The notes under the pieces were generated by a model that saw only the letters and a program-made list of their open reading frames with translations, had not been told where the DNA came from and ran no database searches. Both the position numbers and the translations under genes were made by a program. Positions 17,410 through 25,977 of a DNA stretch of 64,000 bases are shown here, piece after piece; the stretch's first letter is position 1; each line of letters starts with the position of its first letter. The stretch is taken from contig CALWVM010000012.1 of assembly GCA_944384985.1 (NCBI GenBank), positions 1-64,000 of the forward strand, written 5' to 3'. This stretch comes from an uncultured Clostridia bacterium (GTDB taxonomy: Bacteria; Bacillota; Clostridia; Oscillospirales; Acutalibacteraceae).

Positions 17410-17937
17410 ATGCAAAGCGAAAAACAGGAAGAATGGGTGCGCGGGTACTGCGATGTCGTCGGCGACCTGCTTCAACACGAAAAGGTGCAGCAGATGCGGC
17501 AGTACCCGCACCACAAGCCCGTGGATACGCTCTACCACAGCGTGTATGTGTCCTTTTTGACATATCGAATCTGCGCGTCACTGCATTGGCACGCGCGCGA
17601 AGCAGCGCGCGCCGCACTGCTGCACGATTTTTACCTTTATAATTGGTATGTCGATAAGCACGACGAAGGGCACGCCTGGTACCATCCGAAAGAGGCGCTC
17701 AAAAACGCCGAATACTATTTCGGCCCGCTTACACCCATGCAGCGCGACATGATTTTAAGCCACATGTGGCCGCTGCACATCGCCCCGCCGCGCTCGCGCG
17801 AGGGGATGGTGCTTACCTTTGCCGACAAGGTCGGCGCGGTGCGCGATTTTCTGCGGCTTTCCAAACGCTTCCGCCCCGTCTACACCCGCATAGAAACGGA
17901 GATGAAACGTCGTGAACGTCTTGCGAATCCTTGCTGA
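17410..17937 (+). CDS. HD-domain family protein (putative phosphohydrolase)
   Basis: The protein has 175 residues, starting at ATG 17410, 10 nt after GAGGGGAAG. A longer reading into the previous gene has no ribosome site. The HD signature is present as a His in DTLYHSVYVS and the HD pair in LLHDFYLYNWY, followed by HPKEALKNAEYYFGPL, ILSHMWPLH and FADKVGAV, the order of metal ligands in small HD hydrolases. The substrate is unknown. It overlaps the following CmpB-type membrane protein gene by 26 nt, and related HD and CmpB genes are often paired in Clostridia. Confidence 0.82.
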   Translation: MQSEKQEEWVRGYCDVVGDLLQHEKVQQMRQYPHHKPVDTLYHSVYVSFLTYRICASLHWHAREAARAALLHDFYLYNWYVDKHDEGHAWYHPKEALKNAEYYFGPLTPMQRDMILSHMWPLHIAPPRSREGMVLTFADKVGAVRDFLRLSKRFRPVYTRIETEMKRRERLANPC

Positions 17938-18682
17938 AGGCTTTTTGTGGTTCCTGCTTTACAGTGTGTGCGGATGGATCATGGAAACGCTGCTTTATAT
18001 CATCGTACAGAAAAAAGTGGTCAAGCGCGGTTTTCTCTTTGGCCCGTTGTGCCCAATTTACGGCGTAGGCGCGGTGTTGAGCACTGTGCTGTTCTATGGG
18101 CGCATCCATAACGTTTTTCTGCTGTTTCTGGCGGGCTCTGCGGTCTGCACGGTGCTGGAATTCATGACGCATCTGGCGCTCGAAAAACTGTTCCACGCAA
18201 CGTGGTGGGATTATTCCGACAGGCGCTTCAATATCCAGGGGCGTGTTTGTCTGCGCAACAGCCTGCTGTTCGGCGTGGGCATCGTGCTCATCGTGCGCGT
18301 GTTCCAGCCGTATGTGATGGGCTTTACCGCCGGGCTTTCGGATACAGTCCTGTTCTCCGTCGCGCTGGTGCTCTACTCTCTCTTCCTTATCGATCTTGCT
18401 ACGACGGTCGCGGGGCTGAAAAATACGGTGGCACTCTTAAAAAATTTGCAGGACGCCATCGGCGAGCATGTGCAAAAGGGCGTGGATACGACCGACGAGT
18501 ACCTGACCGGTCTTGCGGAGCGTATCCGTGCAAACCCGTATCTTTCGCGCGTCGCGCAGTCGGCACGCGGGAAATTTTCCACCGTGACGCGGCTTCGCAA
18601 CGCCTATCCGAAATTCACCATGAAGCGTTATAAAGATGCGCTGCAGGTACTGTTCGACAAACTGGACGAACATAAAAAATAA
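17912..18682 (+). CDS. CmpB-type putative ABC-transporter permease family membrane protein
   Basis: The protein has 256 residues, starting at GTG 17912, 10 nt after GGAG. The N-terminal 165 residues hold about five membrane segments with the family marks YSVCGWIMETLLY, KRGFLFGPLCPIYGVGA and WWDYSDRRFNIQGRVCLRNSL, typical of the putative ABC transporter permease family (PF06541). The remaining 80 residues are a soluble basic tail. Despite the family name no ABC ATPase lies nearby, so transport is not established. It is translationally coupled to the HD gene. Confidence 0.85.
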   Translation: MNVLRILAEGFLWFLLYSVCGWIMETLLYIIVQKKVVKRGFLFGPLCPIYGVGAVLSTVLFYGRIHNVFLLFLAGSAVCTVLEFMTHLALEKLFHATWWDYSDRRFNIQGRVCLRNSLLFGVGIVLIVRVFQPYVMGFTAGLSDTVLFSVALVLYSLFLIDLATTVAGLKNTVALLKNLQDAIGEHVQKGVDTTDEYLTGLAERIRANPYLSRVAQSARGKFSTVTRLRNAYPKFTMKRYKDALQVLFDKLDEHKK

Positions 18683-18698
18683 AGAGAACCGTTTGTTT

Positions 18699-18735
18699 GC
18701 GGGGCGCGGCCGTGCCGTGCCCCGCTTATTTTGTC
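18699..18735 (+). terminator. Hairpin terminator after the HD/CmpB pair
   Basis: GCGGGGC pairs with GCCCCGC around a 13-nt loop that itself contains a short CGGC/GCCG pairing. TTATTTTG follows. Confidence 0.75.
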
Positions 18736-18760
18736 CTTGGGGCTTTTTTACTGCCTTTTC

Positions 18761-18789
18761 GTCACACAAAACACAGATGCTCATACTAT
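18761..18789 (+). promoter_or_regulatory. Possible promoter of the Cys-rich protein gene
   Basis: GTCACA and TACTAT are 17 bp apart, each 4/6 to consensus. The -10 region reads TCATACTAT, which also resembles sporulation sigma-E type -10 elements. The sigma factor cannot be decided. Confidence 0.35.
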
Positions 18790-18859
18790 GATAGTGAAGT
18801 TGTCAAACTTACAATATTTGCATCGGGCACGCCCGGTGCAGCTTTCAGGAGGAATCTGT

Positions 18860-19714
18860 ATGGCAGAAAACAAAGCCTGTTGTCCAAACGACAAGGGCCT
18901 TCCGAAGATCCGCGAGGCGGTCTGCATCGACACGAACCGCGTGTACGATTCATGCGCCGATAAGGATTGCCTTGCCGACCTGCGTGTGTATTTCCCGCCG
19001 CATTGCCAGGAAATCGTGGAACGCGCCACCAATGTGCGGTGCCGCGGGACCGAAATACTTAACGTGTTTATGGATGTGGAAAAAGTGCCGTTTAACCGCG
19101 GCTGTTACAGTGTGGATATCACCTTCTTTTTCAAGGTGACGGTCGAGGCGTATTCCGTGGCTTCTGCACCGCCGACAACGCTCTGCGGTTTTGCGACCTT
19201 CTCGAAAAAATGTATCCTGTACGGCAGCGACGGCAACGTGCGTGTCTATTCTTCCGAATACCGCGCCGATACTGACGACAATCAGCTCATCCCGACCAAT
19301 ACCAACCCGCGCGCCAAGATCCAGGTTGCCGATCCCATCTGCCTCGACGCCAAGCTTTGCCGCCCGTGCGACTGCTGCAATAACCTTTGCGACAGCTGCA
19401 TGCCCATCCCCAAGTGCGTGCGCCGCGCTTTTTCCGAGGAATTCCCGGCGGACTTCGGTACGTCGCACAATGAGGAAAAGGTCGTCGCCGTGACCATCGG
19501 TATTTTCACGATCATCCAGCTGGAGCGCGATGTGCAAATGCTCATCCCGGCGTATGACTTCTGCATCCCGCAAAAAGAGTGCAGCTGCGACACCGACGAC
19601 CCGTGCGAAGCGTTCCGCAAGATCAATTTCCCCGTGGACGCGTTTTTCCCGCCCAACGAAGCAAACAACAGCTGCTGCAACAGCGCAGGTCCGTTCTGCC
19701 CCTGCGGCAACTAA
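18860..19714 (+). CDS. Conserved cysteine-rich protein of unknown function
   Basis: The protein has 284 residues, starting at ATG 18860, 5 nt after CAGGAGGAA. It has at least 28 Cys, many paired or clustered: KACCPN at the start, CADKDCLADL, CRPCDCCNNLCDSC in the middle, KECSCDTDDPC and NSCCNSAGPFCPCGN at the end. Between these are beta-rich segments such as YSVDITFFFKVTVEAY. It has no signal peptide or membrane segment, so it is cytosolic or assembled into a spore or other structure. I recognise the sequence type as widespread in Clostridia but know no function. It is a single-gene unit with its own terminator. Confidence 0.75.
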   Translation: MAENKACCPNDKGLPKIREAVCIDTNRVYDSCADKDCLADLRVYFPPHCQEIVERATNVRCRGTEILNVFMDVEKVPFNRGCYSVDITFFFKVTVEAYSVASAPPTTLCGFATFSKKCILYGSDGNVRVYSSEYRADTDDNQLIPTNTNPRAKIQVADPICLDAKLCRPCDCCNNLCDSCMPIPKCVRRAFSEEFPADFGTSHNEEKVVAVTIGIFTIIQLERDVQMLIPAYDFCIPQKECSCDTDDPCEAFRKINFPVDAFFPPNEANNSCCNSAGPFCPCGN

Positions 19715-19730
19715 AGCCAAAGCCCGAATA

Positions 19731-19766
19731 CGGCGCGCCAGGTTTTCCTGGTGCGCCGATCTTTTG
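19731..19766 (+). terminator. Strong intrinsic terminator after the Cys-rich gene
   Basis: CGGCGCGCCAGG pairs with CCTGGTGCGCCG (one G-T pair) around TTTT, followed by ATCTTTTG. Confidence 0.9.
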
Positions 19767-19774
19767 TCTTTCGC

Positions 19775-19803
19775 TTGCATGCACGGCAAAAATCCTGTAT
19801 ACT
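19775..19803 (+). promoter_or_regulatory. Sigma-A promoter of the pflA-led operon
   Basis: TTGCAT at 19775-19780 and TATACT at 19798-19803 have a 17 bp spacer, 33 bp before the GTG start. Confidence 0.75.
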
Positions 19804-19836
19804 GAAAAGAGAATTTTTCAAAAAGGAGGCGGCGTT

Positions 19837-20550
19837 GTGACCGGAAGAATCCATTCTTTCCAAAGTCTCGGGACGGTGGACGGCCCCGGCGTGCGCAGCG
19901 TTGTATTTGTGCAGGGGTGTGCGCTGCGCTGCCCATACTGCCACAACCCCGATACGTGGGACTTGCGCGGCGGCGAGGAAGTGACCGCGCAGGCCGTGTT
20001 CGAAAAGGTATGCCGCTACCGCGCCTATTTCGGCGAAAAAGGCGGGGTGACCGTTTCGGGCGGCGAGCCGCTTTTGCAGGCGGAATTTGTGACCGAGTTA
20101 TTTTCCTTGTGCAAAGCCGCGGGAATTTCCACTGCGCTCGACACCTCCGGCGTGCGGCTCGACAACACGGTGCACAAATTGCTGGATGTGACGGACATCG
20201 TGCTGTTGGATATCAAGTTTTCCGATGACGCAAAATACAGGAAGTATATCGGCATCCCCTTAGCGCAGGTGCTCGATTTTCTGCGCGAGGCGGACAAGCT
20301 CAAAAAACATATCATCCTGCGGCAGGTCATCGTGCCCGGCGTCAATGATACGCCTGAAGACGTGCGCGCGCTCGGCGAGATCGCCAAACCGTTCCCGAGC
20401 GTTCAAAAGATCGAACTGCTGCCGTTTTTAAAGCTGTGCGCGGAAAAGTATGAAGCCTTAAAAATTCCTTTCCCGTTCGGCGACAAACCCGAAGCGACCG
20501 GGGAACTGGTCGAGCGGCTCAGTGCGGAATTGCCGAAACTGCCCCTGTAA
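19837..20550 (+). CDS. pflA: Pyruvate formate-lyase activating enzyme (radical SAM glycyl-radical activase)
   Basis: The protein has 237 residues, starting at GTG 19837 after AAAGGAGG. The short PFL-activase form of radical SAM is clear: [14 protein letters not shown] provides the [4Fe-4S] Cys triad (CxxxCxxC), [13 protein letters not shown] the SAM-binding GGE, and [13 protein letters not shown] and [11 protein letters not shown] are typical. There is no ferredoxin insert. It installs the glycyl radical on pyruvate formate-lyase and releases 5'-deoxyadenosine. No pflB is in the window. The same operon continues with a cyclophilin and then enzymes able to salvage 5'-deoxyadenosine. Confidence 0.92.
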   Translation: MTGRIHSFQSLGTVDGPGVRSVVFVQGCALRCPYCHNPDTWDLRGGEEVTAQAVFEKVCRYRAYFGEKGGVTVSGGEPLLQAEFVTELFSLCKAAGISTALDTSGVRLDNTVHKLLDVTDIVLLDIKFSDDAKYRKYIGIPLAQVLDFLREADKLKKHIILRQVIVPGVNDTPEDVRALGEIAKPFPSVQKIELLPFLKLCAEKYEALKIPFPFGDKPEATGELVERLSAELPKLPL

Positions 20551-20585
20551 CTTTTACAATCCCATTTCATAAAGGAGAATCCACT

Positions 20586-21188
20586 ATGTTCCAAACCGAA
20601 TCCCCCAAACGCGGCGAAGAGATCGCCGTCATGCAGACCAGCATGGGCGAGATCAAGATCCGCCTGTTCCCCGAGTACGCGCCAAAGGCGGTGGAAAATT
20701 TTAAGACCCACGCCAAAAACGGCTATTACAACGGGCTTACGTTCCACCGCGTTATCAACGATTTTATGATCCAGGGCGGCGACCCGACGGGTTCAGGCAT
20801 GGGCGGCGAGAGCATCTGGGGTGAAAGCTTCGAAGATGAATTTACCCCGGAGCTGCACAACCTGCGCGGGGCGCTGTCCATGGCGAATGCCGGATCGAAC
20901 ACCAACGGCAGCCAGTTTTTTATCGTCCAGGCGAAAGAGGTTTCGTCGGATATGCTCGACCAGCTGGAAAGTGCGCCAGAAGAGGCTTTTCCGACCGAAT
21001 GCGTGCGCGCCTATGAAACGCTCGGCGGCACGCCGTGGCTCGACTACAAGCACACCGTTTTCGGGCAGGTGTTCGAGGGAATGGATGTTGTTGACGCCAT
21101 TGCAGGCGTCCCGGTGGACTTTTTCATGAACAAGCCCGTGCACGATGTGGGGATAGAGTCCGTCACGATCGAACCGTATCAAGGCTGA
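20586..21188 (+). CDS. Cyclophilin-type peptidyl-prolyl cis-trans isomerase
   Basis: The protein has 200 residues. The cyclophilin core is clear: [19 protein letters not shown] with the catalytic Arg, [19 protein letters not shown] and [15 protein letters not shown]. There is no signal peptide, so it acts on proline bonds in cytosolic proteins. Residues about 118-150 insert an acidic helix region ([19 protein letters not shown]) before the HTVFG strand, as in several clostridial homologues. It lies 35 nt after pflA and 44 nt before the deaminase gene, so it is probably in the same transcript. Confidence 0.93.
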   Translation: MFQTESPKRGEEIAVMQTSMGEIKIRLFPEYAPKAVENFKTHAKNGYYNGLTFHRVINDFMIQGGDPTGSGMGGESIWGESFEDEFTPELHNLRGALSMANAGSNTNGSQFFIVQAKEVSSDMLDQLESAPEEAFPTECVRAYETLGGTPWLDYKHTVFGQVFEGMDVVDAIAGVPVDFFMNKPVHDVGIESVTIEPYQG

Positions 21189-21232
21189 ATGTGTGCGGCG
21201 GGCAATCACCCGTCCGAAATTGCGGAGGAACT

Positions 21233-22534
21233 ATGCTTTTCGAAAACATTGCTGTTTTAAATCCGGATTTTACGATTTCGAACCATCAATATGTCGCCGT
21301 CAAGGACAGCTGCATTGCCTATGTCGGCGCTGAAAGACCGCAAGGCGACTTCGGTGAAACCTACCATGGGGTGGGAAAGCTTTTGATGAGCGGCTTTGTC
21401 AACGCCCATACCCACACCCCGATGACGCTTTTGCGCGGGTATGCGGAAAATCTGCCGCTGGATCGGTGGCTTAACGAACGCGTGTTCCCGTTTGAGGATA
21501 AAATTCAAGATAAGGACGCGTATTACGCCGCTTCCCTTGCCATTGCCGAAATGCTGAGCACCGGCACGACGTCTTTTTCGGATATGTACTTTTTCTCCGA
21601 GAATGTGATCCGCGCGGTGGGGGAAAGCGGTATCAAATGCAATTTCAGCCGCGCCATCACAAGCTTTCAGGACGGCGACATCCATGACATCGCAAGCTTT
21701 CAGGAGAGCGAGCAAATTTTGCGCGACTGGCACAACGCCTTTGACGGCAGGCTCAAGATCGACATGAGCCTGCACGCCGAATACACCAACCGCCGCACGA
21801 TCATCGAGCAGTTTGCCGACGTTGCGGCATCGCACGGCGTGCGCGCGCATATTCACCTCTCCGAAACACAGAAAGAACATGAGGAATGCAAACAGCGCCA
21901 CGGCGGCATGACGCCCGCCGAACTGTTTGATGCCTGCGGAGTGTTCCGTGTGCCGACCACGGCGGCGCACTGCGTCTGGGTCGAGGACCGGGATATCGAG
22001 ATCTTCCGTGAAAAGGGCGTGACCGTGGCGACCAACCCCGCCAGCAACCTGAAGCTCGGCAGCGGCGTGTGCAACACATACAAACTCTTGCAAAACGGCG
22101 TAAACGTCGCTATCGGCACGGATTCCGTCGCGTCGAACAACAATCTGGATATGTTCAAAGAGATGTACCTCTGCGCGCTGCTGCCCAAGGGCTTTTACCG
22201 CCGTCCGGACATTGTGAGCGAACGCGACGTTCTGAAAATGGCGACCGTCAACGGCTATGCGGCGCAGGGGCGCGACGACTGCGGGCGCATAAAGGCAGGC
22301 TGCCGCGCCGATTTGCAGGTCGTCGATCTCGATACTGTGCGCATGACGCCGCACCACAACACGGTCAACAATCTGGTCTATGCCGCGAGCAGCGCAGATG
22401 TGCGCTTAACTATGGTGGATGGCAACGTGCTGTACCGCGACGGGGCGTTTTTGACCATCGACATAGAAAAAGTAAAATACGAAACGGAAAAGCGCGCCGC
22501 GCGCATCAAAGCGGAGGTGGCGCAAAATGCGTAA
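21233..22534 (+). CDS. mtaD: 5'-methylthioadenosine / S-adenosylhomocysteine / 5'-deoxyadenosine deaminase
   Basis: The protein has 433 residues, starting at ATG 21233 after GCGGAGGA. It is an amidohydrolase-fold deaminase of the MtaD/DadD group: metal-binding HTH (residues 59-61) in VNAHTHTPMTLLRGYAENL, HIHLSET, TAAHCVW and GTDSVASNNNLDM, the set shared by adenosine-like deaminases of this clade. It converts MTA, SAH or 5'-deoxyadenosine to the inosine analogue plus ammonia. Overlap of 8 nt with a purine nucleoside phosphorylase gene and the following mtnA points to MTA or 5'-deoxyadenosine rather than SAH as the main substrate. Confidence 0.88.
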   Translation: MLFENIAVLNPDFTISNHQYVAVKDSCIAYVGAERPQGDFGETYHGVGKLLMSGFVNAHTHTPMTLLRGYAENLPLDRWLNERVFPFEDKIQDKDAYYAASLAIAEMLSTGTTSFSDMYFFSENVIRAVGESGIKCNFSRAITSFQDGDIHDIASFQESEQILRDWHNAFDGRLKIDMSLHAEYTNRRTIIEQFADVAASHGVRAHIHLSETQKEHEECKQRHGGMTPAELFDACGVFRVPTTAAHCVWVEDRDIEIFREKGVTVATNPASNLKLGSGVCNTYKLLQNGVNVAIGTDSVASNNNLDMFKEMYLCALLPKGFYRRPDIVSERDVLKMATVNGYAAQGRDDCGRIKAGCRADLQVVDLDTVRMTPHHNTVNNLVYAASSADVRLTMVDGNVLYRDGAFLTIDIEKVKYETEKRAARIKAEVAQNA

Positions 22535-23339
22535 AACACCGAAAGAGTACGCAGCGCTGATCCGCGAAAAAAGCACCGTTATTCCAAAAGTCGCGCTGGT
22601 GCTCGGTTCCGGGCTCGGCGACCTTGGCGAACAGGTGGAAAACGCCGTCGCCGTCGATTACGGCGCGCTGCCCGGGTTCCCCGTTTCCACCGCGCCGGGG
22701 CATAAAGGCCGCTTCCTGCTCGGCACACTCGGCGGCAAGCCTGTCGTGTGCATGCAGGGCCGGCTGCATTTTTATGAGGGGCACAGCATGGAGGATGTCA
22801 TCTTGCCCATACGCGTTATGCGGCAGCTTGGCGCGGAGATTTTGATTTTGACGAATGCGGCAGGCGGTATCAACACGTCTTTTTCCGTCGGGGATATCAT
22901 GCTCATTGAGGACCACATCAACTTCATGGGCAGAAATCCGCTGGTCGGCGCGAACGATGAAACGCTCGGCTGCCGTTTCCCCGATATGAGCTTTGCCTAT
23001 TCGCCGGAATTGCGCGATCTCGCTGAGCGCTGCGCCGAAAAAGTCGGCACGCGGCTTTGTAAAGGTGTTTACCTTGCCTGCTCAGGACCGAGCTATGAGA
23101 CGCCCGCGGAGATCCGCGCGTTTCGAACGCTTGGTGCGGACGCGGTGGGCATGTCCACTGTGCCGGAGGTTATCGCCGCCAACCACTGCGGGATGCGCGT
23201 GCTGGGCTTTTCTCTGATCTCCAACATGGCGGCGGGCATTTTGCAGCAGCCGCTTTCGGAAGAAGAAGTGCTCGAAGCGGGCCGGCGAAAGGGCGCGGAA
23301 ATGCAGCGCCTGATCGTGGAGATCCTGCAAAACCTGTAA
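22527..23339 (+). CDS. Purine nucleoside phosphorylase, family I
   Basis: The 270-residue trimeric-type PNP shows LVLGSGLGDLG (phosphate loop), TAPGHKG, MQGRLHFYEGH, LTNAAGGIN, SGPSYETPAEIR and GADAVGMSTVPEVIAANH. It phosphorolyses inosine- or guanosine-type nucleosides to base and (deoxy)ribose 1-phosphate. Placed between the deaminase and MtnA genes, it would split 5'-deoxyinosine or methylthioinosine into hypoxanthine and a 5-modified ribose 1-phosphate. General purine salvage is an equally valid role. It overlaps mtaD by 8 nt. Confidence 0.92.
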   Translation: MRKTPKEYAALIREKSTVIPKVALVLGSGLGDLGEQVENAVAVDYGALPGFPVSTAPGHKGRFLLGTLGGKPVVCMQGRLHFYEGHSMEDVILPIRVMRQLGAEILILTNAAGGINTSFSVGDIMLIEDHINFMGRNPLVGANDETLGCRFPDMSFAYSPELRDLAERCAEKVGTRLCKGVYLACSGPSYETPAEIRAFRTLGADAVGMSTVPEVIAANHCGMRVLGFSLISNMAAGILQQPLSEEEVLEAGRRKGAEMQRLIVEILQNL

Positions 23340-23372
23340 AGGAATACATCTTTACAGATAAAGGAGAATGCA

Positions 23373-24413
23373 ATGTACGATCTGCACGGCGAAACCGTTC
23401 ATTTTGATACTGAAAACAACCGACTTTTGCTGCTCGACCAGACCGAGCTGCCGCAAAAAACGGTAGTTTTGGCGCTGCAAACGCGCGAGGAGATGTTTGA
23501 AGCCATCCGAAAGCTTCGGGTGCGCGGCGCTCCCGCCATCGGCGTGGCGGCGGCAATCGGCCTTGCTGTGCTCGCAAACCAAAGCGTGCAAACCACGGTG
23601 CCTGCATTCATAACGGAAGTGCGTGAAAACGCCGCGTATCTGAATTCTGCCCGCCCTACGGCGGTCAATCTCCCGTGGGCGCTCGGCGAAATGGAAAAAG
23701 TCCTCAACAGCGGAGCAAAGACCGTCGAAACGCTGAAAGCCGCGCTCACGGCCCGTGCGCTGGCGCTGCATGCGGCGGATATCGAGGTTTGCCGCAAGAT
23801 CGGCGAAAACGGCGTCCCGCTTCTGAAAAACTGCCGTGCGGTGCTCACGCACTGCAATGCGGGTCGTCTTGCCACCGTAAAATACGGCACGGCGCTCGCC
23901 CCGATTTACACGGCAAAGGCGCAGGGACAGGAGATTGCCGTCTATGCGGATGAGACCCGCCCGCTCTTGCAGGGCGCGCGGCTGACCGCTTACGAATTGT
24001 ACGAAGCGGATATTGACGTCACCGTTATCTGCGACAGCGCCGCATCCTATGTGCTGGGCAGCGGAAAAGTACAGGCGGTCTTGGTCGGCTGTGACCGCGT
24101 GGCGGCGAACGGCGACACGGCGAATAAGATCGGTACGAGCGGCGTCGCCGTGCTTGCGCACTATTACGGCGTGCCGTTTTACGTCTGCGCACCGTTTTCC
24201 ACCGTCGATTTTTCGTGTGCAAGCGGCGCGGATATTCCTATCGAACTGCGCGAAGAAACCGAGATCGGCGAACTGTGGTTCCGTCAAAAAATGCTGCCCG
24301 ACGGCGTGCGCGCACTTAATCCCGCATTTGACATAACAAAAGCGGATCTCATCACCGCATTTATCACGGAAAAGGGTGTCATAGCACCGAAAGATCTTGC
24401 ACAGTATCGTTAA
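23373..24413 (+). CDS. mtnA: S-methyl-5-thioribose-1-phosphate isomerase
   Basis: The 346-residue MtnA of the eIF2B-like fold carries RVRGAPAIGVAAAIGL, HCNAGRLATVKYGTALAPI (catalytic Cys), ADETRPLLQGARLTAYEL and GCDRVAANGDTANKIGT (catalytic Asp). It isomerises methylthioribose 1-phosphate to the ribulose 1-phosphate and is also known to act on 5-deoxyribose 1-phosphate. It is the last gene of the pflA-ppi-mtaD-pnp operon and is followed by a terminator at 24572-24600. Neither the aldolase of the DHAP shunt nor mtnBCD/mtnK is in the window. Confidence 0.95.
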   Translation: MYDLHGETVHFDTENNRLLLLDQTELPQKTVVLALQTREEMFEAIRKLRVRGAPAIGVAAAIGLAVLANQSVQTTVPAFITEVRENAAYLNSARPTAVNLPWALGEMEKVLNSGAKTVETLKAALTARALALHAADIEVCRKIGENGVPLLKNCRAVLTHCNAGRLATVKYGTALAPIYTAKAQGQEIAVYADETRPLLQGARLTAYELYEADIDVTVICDSAASYVLGSGKVQAVLVGCDRVAANGDTANKIGTSGVAVLAHYYGVPFYVCAPFSTVDFSCASGADIPIELREETEIGELWFRQKMLPDGVRALNPAFDITKADLITAFITEKGVIAPKDLAQYR

Positions 24414-24452
24414 AACCGTAGGGACAGCCCTTGCGGCGGGCCGTTTTGGATG

Positions 24453-24480
24453 TTAGACGTTAGATATTAGATGTTAGACG
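24453..24480. repeat. Four-unit heptanucleotide repeat (TTAGANN)
   Basis: TTAGA recurs at 24453, 24460, 24467 and 24474 with an exact 7-bp period (TTAGACG, TTAGATA, TTAGATG, TTAGACG). A 12-bp direct repeat GATGTTAGACGT flanks it (24449-24460, 24470-24481). It lies in the 210-bp gap between mtnA and the M14 peptidase gene. Downstream, CGAAAGTC (24505) and GACTTTCG (24545) form an 8-bp inverted repeat. No gene is seen in the gap. Confidence 0.7.
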
Positions 24481-24571
24481 TGGGGTGGGCGGTTTGTGCG
24501 AACCCGAAAGTCCGATGAAACGCGTAGTGGCAGTCTTCCATGCCGACTTTCGAAATTTCCTTTGCAAATAC

Positions 24572-24600
24572 AAAAAACCCGAGAACTTCTCGGGTTTTTT
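24572..24600. terminator. Bidirectional terminator between mtnA and the M14 peptidase gene
   Basis: AAAAAACCCGAGAA and TTCTCGGGTTTTTT form a 14-bp perfect inverted repeat with one central base. A/T runs on both sides suit both convergent units. Confidence 0.9.
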
Positions 24601-24623
24601 ATATATCTGATTTGCCAATGCGC

Positions 24624-25901
24624 TTATATCTGCGTCATACCGCCGACCAAAATACCGAGGTTATCCCGGTAGATCTCCGGGAACTGCGACACGGGCAGCG
24701 GATTTTGCCCGATGCCGATTTCAATCGTGTAGCCCGGGCGGTTGTAGGTTTTAATGAACCAGTCCTTATACCCCGCAAAGCCCGAAGCGTACGGCGTTTC
24801 CTCCACCGAATAACCGCTGACCTCGCCGAAATATTCCGCGATCTGCTGCGAGCGCGGCGGCTCATAGTCGAGGTATTTCCAATAGATGATTTTCCCTTGG
24901 CTGTGATAAGAAAGCGTCAGCAGAAAATCATGCTGCCGCGTGAAGTTGTAGACCGCATAGCTTTCGGGGGAAACGAGCGGCGCGCTGCCCACGAAATCCC
25001 GCGGGGCGGGGAAAGTGAAGCCCTGTTCAAATTTGATCCGCTTGGCTTCCTCCCAGTTTGCGGGATATTGCAGATTCAAATCTACGCCCGCGATATTCGC
25101 CTTCCAGCCGTCCGGGAACGGGATCTGCGGATAGGACTGCGAGATGCGCAGGGCGTTGTTGTAATAACCGCCCGCGCGCAGTACGCCCGTCACCAGATCC
25201 ACGCCGTCGGGATCGACCATCGGCAGCAGGTACAGCGAATAGGAATTGAACAGTCCCGCGGCCACCGCGCCGCCGATCTCGCCGCCCGACACGTAGCTTT
25301 CGGCGTAGTCTTCCGCGAATTTCAAAAGGACGGGCGTTGTCAGCCACTCGTTGGCATGGTGTGCGGCGTTGTAAAAAATTTCCTTCGCACCACGGCCAAA
25401 GCGCAGATAATGCAGAGGCTTGCCCATCACGCTGCGCCCCGCCACACCGCTTTCCAAAAACGGGTAGCGTACGGTAAGTCCCTCAATGACATAGGCGTTG
25501 AGCACAGACGAGTAGGGAATGTCCGTGGGCACAAGCGCGAAGTCAAACGGTAAATAGACGACTGTGCCGATCTGCAAATTCCGTGGGTCGAGCGTGGGGT
25601 TCGCAAGCATAATGCGCCGCAGGCTGGAGCCGTATTGCTGTGCAAGCGTAAAAAATGTGTCGCCCGCCCGGATCTTATGGGTGGTGTAGCCTTTTAAATA
25701 GGGGATGAGCAGCGCCCACGTCCTTCTGCCAACCACCCCGTCGGCAGAAAGCCCGTTTTTCTGCTGAAAATCGCGTACCGCGTCCAGCGTGCGCGCGCCG
25801 AAAATGCCGTCCAGAGCAAGCGACGTGTAGCCGGCGCGGCGCAGGGCAAGCTGCAAATACAGCACCATTGTGCCGCGGCTGCCATACCGCAAGGTTTCCA
25901 T
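24624..25901 (-). CDS. M14-family gamma-D-glutamyl-type endopeptidase with PG-binding and LysM domains
   Basis: The protein has 425 residues, starting at ATG 25901, 7 nt after GGAGG; the ATG two codons earlier is too close to it. Residues about 5-70 form a PG_binding_1 domain (LQLALRRAGYTSLALDGIFG) and about 75-125 a LysM domain (RAGDTFFTLAQQYGSSLRRI). The C-terminal 290 residues are an M14 zinc carboxypeptidase fold with HHANEW (zinc His and Glu), SYHSQGKIIYW (third His) and YTIEIGIGQNP (catalytic Glu). This layout matches the Lysinibacillus sphaericus endopeptidase I type that cuts D-Glu-mesoA2pm bonds in peptidoglycan. It has no clear signal peptide, so a sporulation or recycling role is possible. 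Confidence 0.9.
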   Translation of the reverse strand: METLRYGSRGTMVLYLQLALRRAGYTSLALDGIFGARTLDAVRDFQQKNGLSADGVVGRRTWALLIPYLKGYTTHKIRAGDTFFTLAQQYGSSLRRIMLANPTLDPRNLQIGTVVYLPFDFALVPTDIPYSSVLNAYVIEGLTVRYPFLESGVAGRSVMGKPLHYLRFGRGAKEIFYNAAHHANEWLTTPVLLKFAEDYAESYVSGGEIGGAVAAGLFNSYSLYLLPMVDPDGVDLVTGVLRAGGYYNNALRISQSYPQIPFPDGWKANIAGVDLNLQYPANWEEAKRIKFEQGFTFPAPRDFVGSAPLVSPESYAVYNFTRQHDFLLTLSYHSQGKIIYWKYLDYEPPRSQQIAEYFGEVSGYSVEETPYASGFAGYKDWFIKTYNRPGYTIEIGIGQNPLPVSQFPEIYRDNLGILVGGMTQI

Positions 25902-25977
25902 ATGCATACCTCCGAATTTCCGTTGGATTCCTTTCTTATATATGGCGGCATACAGGGAAAAAGACCGTGCGGACAGG

